This document shows, one piece after another, positions 9,684 to 18,526 of a stretch of 64,000 nt of DNA. The DNA lies in the NCBI GenBank assembly GCA_016712285.1, contig JADJRK010000001.1, positions 310,001-374,000 of the forward strand, read 5' to 3'. The DNA is from Planctomycetota bacterium (GTDB taxonomy: Bacteria; Planctomycetota; UBA8742; UBA2392). Position 1 is the stretch's first letter. Each line of letters starts with the position of its first letter. Position numbers and translations under genes: made by a program. The notes under the pieces are model-generated. The model was not told where the DNA came from and made no database searches. It was given only the letters and a program-made list of their open reading frames with translations.

Positions 9684-10511
9684 TCAGGAGTTCTCGGCCA
9701 GCAGCTTGCGGGCGTTGGCCTGCCAGACGTCCCACTCATAGCCGACGCCGGCGGGCGGCCGCGCGTCGGGGCCAAGCAGGTGTTTTTCAAGGCGTTCGCG
9801 TGCCTGTGTGGCGAACTCGGGCTTGTCCTTGTCGCTGGCCCACGCGAATTCCCACTCTGCCATGTACAGCTGGTTCTCGGGCCAATTCGGCGCGATTTCC
9901 ACCGCGCGTTCAAGGTGTTTGCGCGCATTGCGCAGGCTGCCGATGCTGGCCGGCGGGCCGGGCGCGCGCAACAACAGCACCCCAAACACGCGCTGCGGGC
10001 CGCCATGGGCGATGTCAGTGTCGCGTTCCATCAGTGCGGTCATGCGCTCTTCAATCTGCTTCACTGCGTCCATGCCGTAACTGTTGTCGAGGTCACCGAG
10101 CAACCCGCTGAGCACGCCGTGGTAGAACTGGCCCTCGACGCCGTCCGGGTTAGCCTTCAGCGACGTGTTCACCCACGTCAGGCCACGGCGTACATGACTT
10201 TCGCGCACTTTGTCGTCGCCGCCGTACTCGCCCAGCCACGCCGATGCTCGCGCCGCCTGCCACAACGTCGCATACTCATCCGAGCGGATGCCCAAGGCTT
10301 CGGCATAACGCGCCGCCGCCAGTTCAACGTCTGCGACCTGTCGCGGACTGCGCTCGAAGGCGTCGCCTGCCTCCTGCACCAGCCGCGCATACTTCACGTG
10401 TTCGCCGCCGCTGCTGCCATTCAGCGTGTCGTTGGGAACCTGGCGGCAGGCGACAAACAGCAACCCGAGCGCCAAGAACGCGAACATGCCAAGCCACTGC
10501 GCCTTGTTCAC
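9684..10511 (-). CDS. TPR lipoprotein resembling the TatT component of TRAP-type systems
   Basis: Lipoprotein of about 275 residues. The start is taken as GTG 10511, whose GTGA overlaps the TGA of the upstream gene, so the two are translationally coupled. The signal peptide ends in a lipobox-like FVAC. The rest is helical with tetratricopeptide spacing, including AREHLER-like NARKHLERAVEIAPNWPENQ and a GDLDN-type loop. This arrangement resembles TatT, the periplasmic TPR partner of some TRAP transporters. The upstream gene is a binding-protein-like exported protein, which fits a ligand-handling pair. No transporter membrane subunits follow, so the role is uncertain. Confidence 0.6.
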   Translation of the reverse strand: MNKAQWLGMFAFLALGLLFVACRQVPNDTLNGSSGGEHVKYARLVQEAGDAFERSPRQVADVELAAARYAEALGIRSDEYATLWQAARASAWLGEYGGDDKVRESHVRRGLTWVNTSLKANPDGVEGQFYHGVLSGLLGDLDNSYGMDAVKQIEERMTALMERDTDIAHGGPQRVFGVLLLRAPGPPASIGSLRNARKHLERAVEIAPNWPENQLYMAEWEFAWASDKDKPEFATQARERLEKHLLGPDARPPAGVGYEWDVWQANARKLLAENS

Positions 10512-11353
10512 TTCTCGGCCCACAACTTTCCTGCCTTCTCCAGGCGTGCAGCGTCAGGCTTCTGGAATGTTGGTGACTGGATCAACTCGCCGACCTTCTT
10601 GCCCGCCTCCGACTTGTCCAGTTCGGTCAGCGCCTTCAGCAGCGAGTCGCGTGCTGTACCCAGGCGGCTGTCTACTTCTACCACGAGATCCTGCGGTAGC
10701 AGTTCGCTTTGCAGCCCGTGCTTCAGCACCTTGAGATCAGCGTCTTTCTGCATCGCTTGCAGAGAAATGCTGTCTGCCAGGACAAAGTCGGGCGCGTCGT
10801 CTTCGCCGTCAATGATTTCGTAGGCTGCGTCAAACAGGTTGTCGTACTGCACCCACTGGACGGGCTTGGCATTTTCGGGCGCGGGCAGGACCACGCGGTT
10901 GAGCCACTCTTTCTCTACAGAGAAGGAAGTGGCAATCCGCTTGCCCTCAGGATACTTCTCGGCCGTGGTTGCGCCGACCAGGGTGTAGCGCGCGCCGTCT
11001 GCGTTGCCGCGCCGGGCTTCGGCCAGTGCCGTCAGTTTGAGCGCTTCTTTGTTCGCAAAGTAAAACGCCGGGCTGACGATGCCGACCGCCACCGGCTGCT
11101 TGTCATCTTTGAATAACTTCAGGGCATCCGCGGGGTTGTTGCGCACGCCGCGACGCTTAAATGTTGCCTTTTCGCCCGACAGGTGCCCAGCCAGCTTGTC
11201 GATGGCTTCGCCGGCTTGCTCGTCGGTGGCGTACTTCTCGCCCGGCTTATACACGGCCAGCCCGAATTCGGCGGGCTTGTCCTGGGCAAACGGGGCCGCA
11301 GCCGCAAACAATAGCGCGGTGGTTACAGCAAGGCAGATTGTAGAAACGCGCAT
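10508..11353 (-). CDS. Exported periplasmic-binding-protein-like protein
   Basis: Secreted protein of about 281 residues with a signal peptide (MRVSTICLAV...AAAAPFAQ). The start at 11353 is preferred over 11365: a TATAAT box at 11372-11377 would put the transcription start near 11365, and AGAG stands five bases before 11353. The mature part looks like a type 2 periplasmic binding fold of the PhnD/TRAP kind (LAVYKPGEKY, then VAVGIVSPAFYFANKEAL, later DAAYEIIDG and DFVLADSISL). It is coupled to the downstream TPR lipoprotein by a 4-base overlap. The ligand is unknown and the fold assignment is tentative. Confidence 0.55.
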   Translation of the reverse strand: MRVSTICLAVTTALLFAAAAPFAQDKPAEFGLAVYKPGEKYATDEQAGEAIDKLAGHLSGEKATFKRRGVRNNPADALKLFKDDKQPVAVGIVSPAFYFANKEALKLTALAEARRGNADGARYTLVGATTAEKYPEGKRIATSFSVEKEWLNRVVLPAPENAKPVQWVQYDNLFDAAYEIIDGEDDAPDFVLADSISLQAMQKDADLKVLKHGLQSELLPQDLVVEVDSRLGTARDSLLKALTELDKSEAGKKVGELIQSPTFQKPDAARLEKAGKLWAEK

Positions 11354-11371
11354 GACAACTCTCATTCATTC

Positions 11372-11377
11372 ATTATA
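11372..11377 (-). promoter_or_regulatory. -10 box TATAAT ahead of the binding-protein-like gene
   Basis: A perfect TATAAT on the minus strand, 18 bases before the chosen start at 11353. No clear -35 box was seen at 16-18 bases upstream. The predicted transcript start near 11365 leaves a very short leader. Confidence 0.45.
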
Positions 11378-11444
11378 GCGAGCCGGACTGCCCGCGGGCG
11401 CTGCCAATCCTCCGGCACTGCCGCCACAGTCACAGCACTAACGC

Positions 11445-14213
11445 CTAGATTCGTGTTCCACTTTCATTGAACCAGGCAAGAGCGACCGGAACAGCAAAGT
11501 AGCTGGCAAGAATGCTTGCGACGCTGCCGATCACCAGCACCAGTCCCAGCGAAACAATGCCCGTGTGGCTGGCGCTGACCAGCGCGCCGAACCCGAACAG
11601 CGTGGTCAGACCGCACAGCAAGCACGCGCCGCGGGTCTGCGCCAAAGTGCGGCGGGGGTCGCCATGGCGTTGCGCATGCACCAGGTACACGCCGGCGTCC
11701 ACCGTGGTACCAATTAGGATCGGGACACCAAAGAAGTTGGCAAAGTTGAACGACAGGTCGGTCAGTGTCATCACGCCCAGCAGCACAGAGAGGCTGGTGA
11801 ATAGCGGAAACAGGGCAAGCAGCATTGCCAGCGGACGGCGCAGGTCCAGCAGCAGCAGCAGCAGAATCGCAATCAATGCGTAAACAACACTCTTGCCGAA
11901 ACCGTCGACAATCAGGCTGCCACTCTCGTGAATCTGGACCGTGACCCCGGTGGCCTGTGGATCAATGGCAAGAACAGCCGCATTGAACTCGCCGGCGTTC
12001 TCGCGAATCCAGGCATTCTTGGCGGGGTACACGTACAAGGCGTACAGGGTTTCCCCATCGGGGCCACTGCCGACGTAGCGCGAAGCCAGCACCGACGGCA
12101 GCGTCTCTGCCGTGACAGGGGGCGGGTTGGCGTCGCGCTGCAACTCGCGTAATTGGCGCACCAGCGCGCCAAAGAACTGCGGCTCAACCTCGCGCAGGCG
12201 GGCATCGACATGTTCGGGGCGCTGCCGGGCCAGCTCGACGAGGGCACCGGCCTCAATCGTCGCGTCGGCGAACGCCGCCTCGAAACTCAGCCCGCGGGTC
12301 GCCAACTGACGCAGCGCCGACTGCAGTCCCCGCGCGGCAGTGCGCAGCCCGGCGGCATCCCCCGGCGTGGCAGGATCGGCAAACTCGCCGGGCAAAGCTG
12401 CGTGAATGCGCGCAAGCTGGGCGCGGCGGGCCGACTCATTCGGCGGCAACATGCTCTCGGTGGCGCGCACGATGCCCTGGCCGCGCAGTCTATCGTACTC
12501 AAGGCTGAGTTCGCGCAGTTCTTCGGGGCTGTTGCGAATGCTGACGGCATAGCTGGCGCGCTGGTCGTGGTCGATCAGCAGCTTCTCCCAGTGCACACCC
12601 TCGGCGTCCGGGTCGTTCAGGTCCAGCAGGTTGTAGTCAAATGGCACATACCCGTCCGCGATGCCCACCGCGCTGACGGCAACGCCGCCCGCGACCAGCA
12701 GCACGACCAGGAGTGCGGCCAGCCGCGCACCGCGGCTTGCAGCGGGCCTGGGTGCCGGTTGCGCGTCCTGGTCGCGCATGGTGGCGCGCAACGCGGGGTT
12801 GCCCTGGCCGACGCGTCGCGAATCCAGCAGCACCAGCATGGCCGGAAACACCACCAGCATGGCAACGAGGCAGCACACGATTCCCATGCCGCAGATCAGC
12901 CCAAGCTCAGCCAGCCCCAGAAAGTCGGTCAGCGCGGCGGTGGAAAGTGCGGCGGCGGTGGTCACAGCCCCCAGAACTGTGCCCATGCCGATTTCGGCGT
13001 ACGTCTCGGTCAGGGCCTCGCGAACGCTAAGGCCGTGGGCGATGCCCTGACGATAGTGGCTGAGCAGGTGGATGCCAAAGTCGATGCCCAACCCGACCAG
13101 CACGACGGCAAAGACCATGGCAAAGATGTTCAGGTGTCCGATCAGAAGCGTCGTTGCCCCAAACGTCCAAGCCAGCGCCAGGACCAGGCAAAGCACGGCC
13201 AGCATCGGCCGCACAAAGCTGCGAAACGCAAAGATGAACATCAAGCCGACCGCCACCACGGCAAAGATCGTCGCCCAGGTCATGTCGCGGCTGCTGGCGG
13301 CCATTTCGTCGCTGTAGATCACGGGCCGGCCGGTAAGGCCGATCGCGAGTTCAGGATAGTCTTGCTGCACCTCGGCCACGGCGGCGCGGGCGTAGGCCAG
13401 CGGTTCTTCTACTTGGTTAAGCGCGCCGGGGTTGCGCTTGGGCAGAATCGCGACGAACAGCAGCCGCCCGTCCCATAGGAAAAGATAGCCCTCCGGGTCA
13501 ATCGCCGGGTCGCTGCTGCGGAAAGCAAACAGCTGGCCCGGTGCCGGCGACTCCTGGGCCGAGGCAAGGCTTTCGCGGATCTCGGCAAGCAGGCGACGCA
13601 ACTGCTCACCGCCTTGCTTGAGTTGTTGGTCGTCGCCGCTGCCGGCACCCTGCTCAATGCCGTCGCGCATGCCTTGCAGCAGGCCTTTGAACGAGGGGTC
13701 CCGGGCAATGCTCTCGACCACGGGCCTTGAGTCCTCCACCTGGGTGGCGATTGCGTCGAGGTCCGCCTCAGGCAGATACAACATGCGCGTGCCACCGAAC
13801 TCGTCGGGGGGCACGCGCTGCACAATCTGCGGGAACAGGTCCGGGCGCTTTTGCAGGCGTTCCACTACGCGGGCAGCGGCTTCTTTCATGCGCGTGCGCG
13901 TGAAGTCACCCGGGATATGCGGGTTGTAGCCCGGGTTGCCGACGGGCCCGGGCGCCTCGCCGACCATGAGCAGCATCAGTTCCTGGTCGCCGAATGCCTT
14001 CATGAAGGAAAGAAAGCGCTGGTTGTATTCGGCTTCCGGGTCGACCAGTGCGTTGCGGTCGGTGACGAACTCGATGCGCAGAGCCGTGTAGACCACCGAG
14101 GCCGTGGCCAGGACCAGCGCGGCCAGCACGATCCACAGTGCCCGCGCGCGTACAAATCGCGCCGTGGCGATCAGTGCGCGCTGCCTGCGACCCTGTACCG
14201 GTGCGTCACTCAC
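11445..14213 (-). CDS. MMPL/RND-family transporter, HpnN-like
   Basis: Inner-membrane efflux-type transporter of 922 residues with the duplicated RND layout: one N-terminal helix (ALWIVLAALVLATASVVYTAL), a large periplasmic loop, five to six helices, a second single helix (LAALLVVLLVAGGVAVSAVG), a second loop and a last helical bundle. VVLVGLGIDFGIHLLSHYR is the typical MMPL helix-4 region with an acidic residue. Size and topology match HpnN, which moves hopanoids to the outer membrane. The divergent neighbour is an HpnA-like epimerase, which supports this. GTG 14213 is preferred over TTG 14222. A more general lipid exporter is possible. Confidence 0.75.
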   Translation of the reverse strand: MSDAPVQGRRQRALIATARFVRARALWIVLAALVLATASVVYTALRIEFVTDRNALVDPEAEYNQRFLSFMKAFGDQELMLLMVGEAPGPVGNPGYNPHIPGDFTRTRMKEAAARVVERLQKRPDLFPQIVQRVPPDEFGGTRMLYLPEADLDAIATQVEDSRPVVESIARDPSFKGLLQGMRDGIEQGAGSGDDQQLKQGGEQLRRLLAEIRESLASAQESPAPGQLFAFRSSDPAIDPEGYLFLWDGRLLFVAILPKRNPGALNQVEEPLAYARAAVAEVQQDYPELAIGLTGRPVIYSDEMAASSRDMTWATIFAVVAVGLMFIFAFRSFVRPMLAVLCLVLALAWTFGATTLLIGHLNIFAMVFAVVLVGLGIDFGIHLLSHYRQGIAHGLSVREALTETYAEIGMGTVLGAVTTAAALSTAALTDFLGLAELGLICGMGIVCCLVAMLVVFPAMLVLLDSRRVGQGNPALRATMRDQDAQPAPRPAASRGARLAALLVVLLVAGGVAVSAVGIADGYVPFDYNLLDLNDPDAEGVHWEKLLIDHDQRASYAVSIRNSPEELRELSLEYDRLRGQGIVRATESMLPPNESARRAQLARIHAALPGEFADPATPGDAAGLRTAARGLQSALRQLATRGLSFEAAFADATIEAGALVELARQRPEHVDARLREVEPQFFGALVRQLRELQRDANPPPVTAETLPSVLASRYVGSGPDGETLYALYVYPAKNAWIRENAGEFNAAVLAIDPQATGVTVQIHESGSLIVDGFGKSVVYALIAILLLLLLDLRRPLAMLLALFPLFTSLSVLLGVMTLTDLSFNFANFFGVPILIGTTVDAGVYLVHAQRHGDPRRTLAQTRGACLLCGLTTLFGFGALVSASHTGIVSLGLVLVIGSVASILASYFAVPVALAWFNESGTRI

Positions 14214-14334
14214 GGCGCGCAATCTAGAAGCGTTCGGCGCGCGTGGTCAGGGGCCGCACATTCTGAATTGGCAAAGTTGCAGACAGCCGCGCGCGCTGAA
14301 TCGCGAAGCCGGCCCGGGCTGCTATGCTCGCGGC

Positions 14335-15399
14335 ATGAAGCTTGCCTTTGTCACTGGCGCATCAGGGTTTATCGGCAGCGCGGTTGTCCGCGAACTGCTG
14401 GCCGATGGCGTGGCTGTGCGCGTGCTGATGCGCAAAGGGGCCGACCACAAGGCGATTGACGGCCTGGACGTCGAGGTGATCGAGGGCGACCTGGTAGACG
14501 CCGCTGCGCTGGCCAAGGGGCTGGTCGGCAGCGACGTGTGCTTTCATGTCGCGGGCATGAACGCCATTTCTTTGCGCGGGCGAGGAGATGTGCGCCGCAT
14601 TTACGAGGCCAACGAGCGCGGCGCCGCCATGGTACTGCGCACCGCGGCCGAGGCGGGCTGCGAACGCATTGTGCACACCAGCACGATTGCCGTGCTGTCG
14701 CAGCGGCCCGATGGCACGCCCAGCAACGAAAGCGACCTCGCGCAACTTGATGAGCTGACGGTGCACTACCAGCGCAGCAAATGGCTGGGCGAGAAGAAGG
14801 CGCTGGAACTGGCTGCAGGCGGCGCCCCGATCGTCATTGCAAGCCCCAGCGCCCCGATGGGCCCCTTTGACGTCAAGCCGACGCCAACGGGGCGCGTGGT
14901 GCTGGACTTCCTGCTGGGCAAGATGCCGGGCTACATGGAAACCGGGCTGAACGTGATCGACGTGGCGGACTGCGCCCGCGGGCACATCTGCGCCGCCCGG
15001 AAAGGGAAGGTCGGCGAGCGCTACATTCTCAGCCACGACAACCTGCGCATCATCGAGATCTTCAAGATGCTTGCCGACCTCACGGGTATGCCGGCGCCGA
15101 AGTTCAAGGTGCCCAAGACTGTCGCCATCATGGCAGCGGCAGCCAGCGAGCTGAAGGCGCGCTTTACCGGTCGCGCCCCGGTGATCCCGCTTGCGGGCGT
15201 GCGCATGGCGCTCAAGCCCATGTGGTACGACAACGCGCGCGCGCTTACGGAGTTGGGGCTGCCGACGCGGCCGGTGCGCGAAACGCTGCGCCGCGCCGCA
15301 GCATGGTTCGTGGAGCACGGGTACGCGCCCCAGCCGCCGCTGAAACTGGGTTCGTGGGGCAGCCCGGCTACACCGGATGCCGGGGAACAATCGTCGTGA
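14335..15399 (+). CDS. hpnA: NAD-dependent epimerase/dehydratase, HpnA-like
   Basis: Extended short-chain dehydrogenase of 354 residues. The dinucleotide site is VTGASGFIGSAVVREL at the N-terminus. The catalytic set is HTSTIAVL (Ser/Thr) and YQRSKWLGE (Tyr-x3-Lys). The central and C-terminal pattern, with NVIDVADCARGHI, GERYILSHDNL and RPVRETLRRAAAWFVEHGY, follows HpnA, the sugar epimerase found in hopanoid loci. ATG 14335 (MKLAFVTGASG) is chosen although the frame is open further upstream. It is divergent from the MMPL transporter with 121 bases between the starts, likely a shared promoter region. No squalene-hopene cyclase is in the window. Confidence 0.8.
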   Translation: MKLAFVTGASGFIGSAVVRELLADGVAVRVLMRKGADHKAIDGLDVEVIEGDLVDAAALAKGLVGSDVCFHVAGMNAISLRGRGDVRRIYEANERGAAMVLRTAAEAGCERIVHTSTIAVLSQRPDGTPSNESDLAQLDELTVHYQRSKWLGEKKALELAAGGAPIVIASPSAPMGPFDVKPTPTGRVVLDFLLGKMPGYMETGLNVIDVADCARGHICAARKGKVGERYILSHDNLRIIEIFKMLADLTGMPAPKFKVPKTVAIMAAAASELKARFTGRAPVIPLAGVRMALKPMWYDNARALTELGLPTRPVRETLRRAAAWFVEHGYAPQPPLKLGSWGSPATPDAGEQSS

Positions 15400-15458
15400 A
15401 CCGGGCAATGGAAATTGGTGATTCGGGCGTGCAGTTCTAGACTCAGACCCGATTCGAC

Positions 15459-15487
15459 TTGCTACACACATAATGACGTTATATAGT
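15459..15487 (+). promoter_or_regulatory. Sigma70-type promoter for the acyltransferase/ligase gene
   Basis: TTGCTA (15459-15464), a 17-base spacer and TATAGT (15482-15487). The predicted start would be near 15494, only about ten bases before the ATG at 15505, with a GGTGG-type ribosome-binding site between. Found by eye against the consensus. Confidence 0.4.
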
Positions 15488-15504
15488 AATCCCGGTGGCG
15501 GGAC

Positions 15505-17688
15505 ATGGTTGTATTGATCCGATTGCTGCTTTGGCCGTTCTATCGCATCGAGTGCGCGGGGCGTGAGCGCGTACAACGCGGCTCGTTGCTGCTGGCGTCG
15601 CATGTGGCGACCCTCGATGTGTTAGTTGTCTGCGCAGCGCTGGGCCGGGTGAAGTGCTTCGTGCACGAGCCCTTTGCCGGCGGGTTCTTCAAGCGCCTTG
15701 CGCTGAAGCTGCTTGGATGCTCCGTGATTCCGGGCAACGCCGGCCCGGACGGCGTTCGCGCTGCCGCCGATGCCGCCATCGCCTGCCTTGAGAAGGGCCA
15801 GTCGGTCTGCCTGTTCACGCGTGGCGTGCTGCGCGCATCCGGCAGCGTGCTGGACATCGAGCGGCTGCTTGAGCGCAACACCAAGGCGCCGGTCCACGCG
15901 CTGATCCTGGCCGGCCCTTGGGGCAGCGCCCACCACCGCGGGGCAGCGCTGTACTGGAACCTGTTTCTGCGCAAGGGCCGCAGGCACGTGGTCGTTGCCG
16001 TCGGCGAAGCGCTGGCCCCCGGCGTGACGCGCAAGCTGCTGCAAGAGGCCACCGCGGCCCCCGAGTACGAGGCCTGGATGCTGCGCAAGCAGGGCATGCA
16101 GCCGCTGGACTACAGCATCGTGCACGGCTGCCGCCGCAACCGCTTCGGGTTTGCGTTTGCCGATCCTGTGCGCGGCGCGGTCAAGTGGTTCAAGGCGCTG
16201 ACCGGCGCGATTGCGCTGGCGCGTGCGCTGGCCGGCAAGTGGGGGGCGCAGCAGCGCGTGGGCCTGTTGATGCCGCCCAGCATTGCGGGCGCGCTGGTGA
16301 ACATGGCGGCTGTGCTGGGCGGGCGCACGGTCGTGAACCTGAACTACACCACTGGGCGCGCGGGCATGGAAAGCGCGTGTGCCCAAGCCGAGCTGAAATC
16401 AGTCGTGACGAGCAAGACGTTTCTGCACAAGGCCAAGATTGAGGCACCCGCCGGGCTAGAGGTGCTTGAACTCGAAGACATTGCCCGCACGATCGGCGGC
16501 GGCGCGCGCATCGTGGCGCTGGCGCTGGCCATGCTGGCGCCGCCGTGGCTGATTCGCCGCATGATCGGCGCCGTGCGGCGCTGGCACATGGATGACACCG
16601 TCGCGGTCATCTTTTCCAGCGGCAGCACCGGCGAGCCCAAGGGCATTGAGGTCAGCCACTTCAACATGCTCAGCAACATCGAAGGCGCCGAGGCCGCAAT
16701 TCACCTGGGCGCCCACGACCGCATACTGCACATGCTGCCGTTCTTTCACACGTTCGGGAACCTGCTGCTGTGGCTTGGTGTGCACCTGCAAGCAGCACTG
16801 GTGTTCTTGCCCAACCCTCTGGACGCAGAAGCCGTCGGCGACATGACCGAGGGCTACGGGGCGACGATTGTCGTGGCCACGCCGACGTTCATGCAGATGT
16901 ACATGAAGCGCCTGGTACCCGGAAAGTTTGGCAGTGTGCGGCTTGTGGTCGCAGGCGCGGAAAAACTCAACGGCAAGTTCGCTGAGGCCTTCAAGGCGCA
17001 TTTCGGCGTGGGCATCCACGAGGGCTATGGCTGTACCGAATGCTCGCCGGTGATTTCGTGCAGCACACCTGACATTCGCGCGCCGGGCGTGCAACAGGCT
17101 GGGCTGAAGCCGGGCACCGTTGGCCGGCCGTTCCCCGGCGTGCTGACGCGTGTGGTCGACCCTGACACTCGTGAGTTGCTGCCGCGCGGCGAAGCAGGCC
17201 TGATGCAGGTCAAGGGCCCGAACGTGATGAAGGGCTACCTGGGCAAACCCGAAAAGACCGCCGAGGTGCTGCAGGACGGGTGGTACAGCACCGGGGACAT
17301 CGTGAAAGTAGACGACGACGGGCACCTGGTGATTACGGACCGGTTAAGCCGCTTCAGCAAGATCGGCGGCGAAATGGTGCCGCACTGCAAGATTGAAGAC
17401 GCCCTGCACCTGGTGATCGAAGCCAGCGAGCAGGTGTTCGCGGTGACAGCCGTGCGCGACGAAAAAAAGGGCGAGCGCATTGCCGTGGTACACGTCAAGC
17501 TGACGGTCGGGGTCGAGGTGCTAGTGTCGCGCCTGATGGAGAATGGCCTGCCAAACATTTTCGTGCCCAAGGCGCGTGACTTCATTGAGGTAGAAGCCCT
17601 GCCAGTACTCGGCACCGGCAAGATGGATCTGAGGGCCGTGCGCACAATTGCCCAGCAGGCATTGGCTCCGGAAACGGCAACGGCCTGA
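15505..17688 (+). CDS. Bifunctional acyltransferase / acyl-AMP ligase (Aas-like)
   Basis: Two-domain lipid enzyme of 727 residues. Residues 1-190 resemble a PlsC acyltransferase: SHVATLD keeps the HX4D motif, but the second motif, usually FPEG(T/S)R, reads FTRGVLRASG and is degenerate. Residues 215-725 are an AMP-binding ligase with IFSSGSTGEPKGIEVSH, GYGCTECSPVIS, WYSTGDIV and a C-terminal lysine in GTGKMDLRA. The E. coli relative Aas re-acylates lysophosphatidylethanolamine. The pair of domains suggests acyl activation plus transfer at the inner membrane. Whether the transferase half is active is doubtful. Confidence 0.82.
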   Translation: MVVLIRLLLWPFYRIECAGRERVQRGSLLLASHVATLDVLVVCAALGRVKCFVHEPFAGGFFKRLALKLLGCSVIPGNAGPDGVRAAADAAIACLEKGQSVCLFTRGVLRASGSVLDIERLLERNTKAPVHALILAGPWGSAHHRGAALYWNLFLRKGRRHVVVAVGEALAPGVTRKLLQEATAAPEYEAWMLRKQGMQPLDYSIVHGCRRNRFGFAFADPVRGAVKWFKALTGAIALARALAGKWGAQQRVGLLMPPSIAGALVNMAAVLGGRTVVNLNYTTGRAGMESACAQAELKSVVTSKTFLHKAKIEAPAGLEVLELEDIARTIGGGARIVALALAMLAPPWLIRRMIGAVRRWHMDDTVAVIFSSGSTGEPKGIEVSHFNMLSNIEGAEAAIHLGAHDRILHMLPFFHTFGNLLLWLGVHLQAALVFLPNPLDAEAVGDMTEGYGATIVVATPTFMQMYMKRLVPGKFGSVRLVVAGAEKLNGKFAEAFKAHFGVGIHEGYGCTECSPVISCSTPDIRAPGVQQAGLKPGTVGRPFPGVLTRVVDPDTRELLPRGEAGLMQVKGPNVMKGYLGKPEKTAEVLQDGWYSTGDIVKVDDDGHLVITDRLSRFSKIGGEMVPHCKIEDALHLVIEASEQVFAVTAVRDEKKGERIAVVHVKLTVGVEVLVSRLMENGLPNIFVPKARDFIEVEALPVLGTGKMDLRAVRTIAQQALAPETATA

Positions 17689-17750
17689 ACCGATGCACCT
17701 CTAGTTTCTTCCCGCCTTCGCGTCCAATTTTTCCGAAGTACCATCCCCAC

Positions 17751-18518
17751 ATGTTCGGACTGATCAAACGCTGGCGGCGCGGCAGGGTGATGGCGGGGGA
17801 GTTCCCGTCGTCGTGGCAGCGTCACCTGCAACAGAACTGCGGCTTCTATGCGCGTTTCCCCGCCGCCGACCGTGACGAGCTGAAACGCAAGATGCTGGTC
17901 TTTCTCGACGAGAAGCACTTTGAGGGTTGCCGGGGCGTCGTCATCGACGACGAAATCCGCGTCACGATTGCCGCTCACGCCTGCCTGCTGCTGCTGCACC
18001 GCAAGACCGACTTCTATCGGCACCTGGTCACGATCCTGGTCTATCCCAGCACCTTCATCGTGAAGGTCAAAGAAGTAGACGAGCACGGGTTCGAGTGGGA
18101 CGAGCACATGGAAAACGCCGGCGAGTCCTGGGACCGCGGCAACGTCATCGTCGCCTGGGACGTCGCCAAGCACGGCGCGCTGGACCCGCGCGACGGCCTG
18201 AACGTGCTGCTGCACGAATTCGCACACCAACTAGATGCCGAGGACGGCCGCACCGAGGGCGCTCCCGTAATGGATACCGGCGCCGACAGGCAGGAGTGGG
18301 CTCGAGTCATGCAAGCCGAGTATGAGCAGCTGCTCGACGACATTGAGCACGATCGCGACCAGTTGATCGATGACTACGGCGCGACCAACCCAGCCGAATT
18401 CTTTGCCGTTTGCGTCGAGACTTTCTTCGAGAAGCCGCACCAGATGCAGAAGCACCACCCAGCCCTGTACCAGCAGCTAAGCCGTTACTTCAAACAGGAC
18501 CCAGCGGCATGGGTGTAG
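17751..18518 (+). CDS. mtfA: MtfA-like zinc peptidase (M90 family)
   Basis: Cytoplasmic gluzincin-like peptidase of 255 residues. The zinc motif HEFAHQLD is near residue 160, with the distal AEFFAVCVETFFEKP near residue 222 supplying the third ligand region. In E. coli, MtfA binds the repressor Mlc and has aminopeptidase activity. The start MFGLIKRWRRG is the first good Met after a non-coding gap, and the gene is convergent with aconitase 8 bases away. No sugar-regulon gene is nearby, so a Mlc-type role cannot be assumed. Confidence 0.88.
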   Translation: MFGLIKRWRRGRVMAGEFPSSWQRHLQQNCGFYARFPAADRDELKRKMLVFLDEKHFEGCRGVVIDDEIRVTIAAHACLLLLHRKTDFYRHLVTILVYPSTFIVKVKEVDEHGFEWDEHMENAGESWDRGNVIVAWDVAKHGALDPRDGLNVLLHEFAHQLDAEDGRTEGAPVMDTGADRQEWARVMQAEYEQLLDDIEHDRDQLIDDYGATNPAEFFAVCVETFFEKPHQMQKHHPALYQQLSRYFKQDPAAWV

Positions 18519-18526
18519 CCCAGCCG

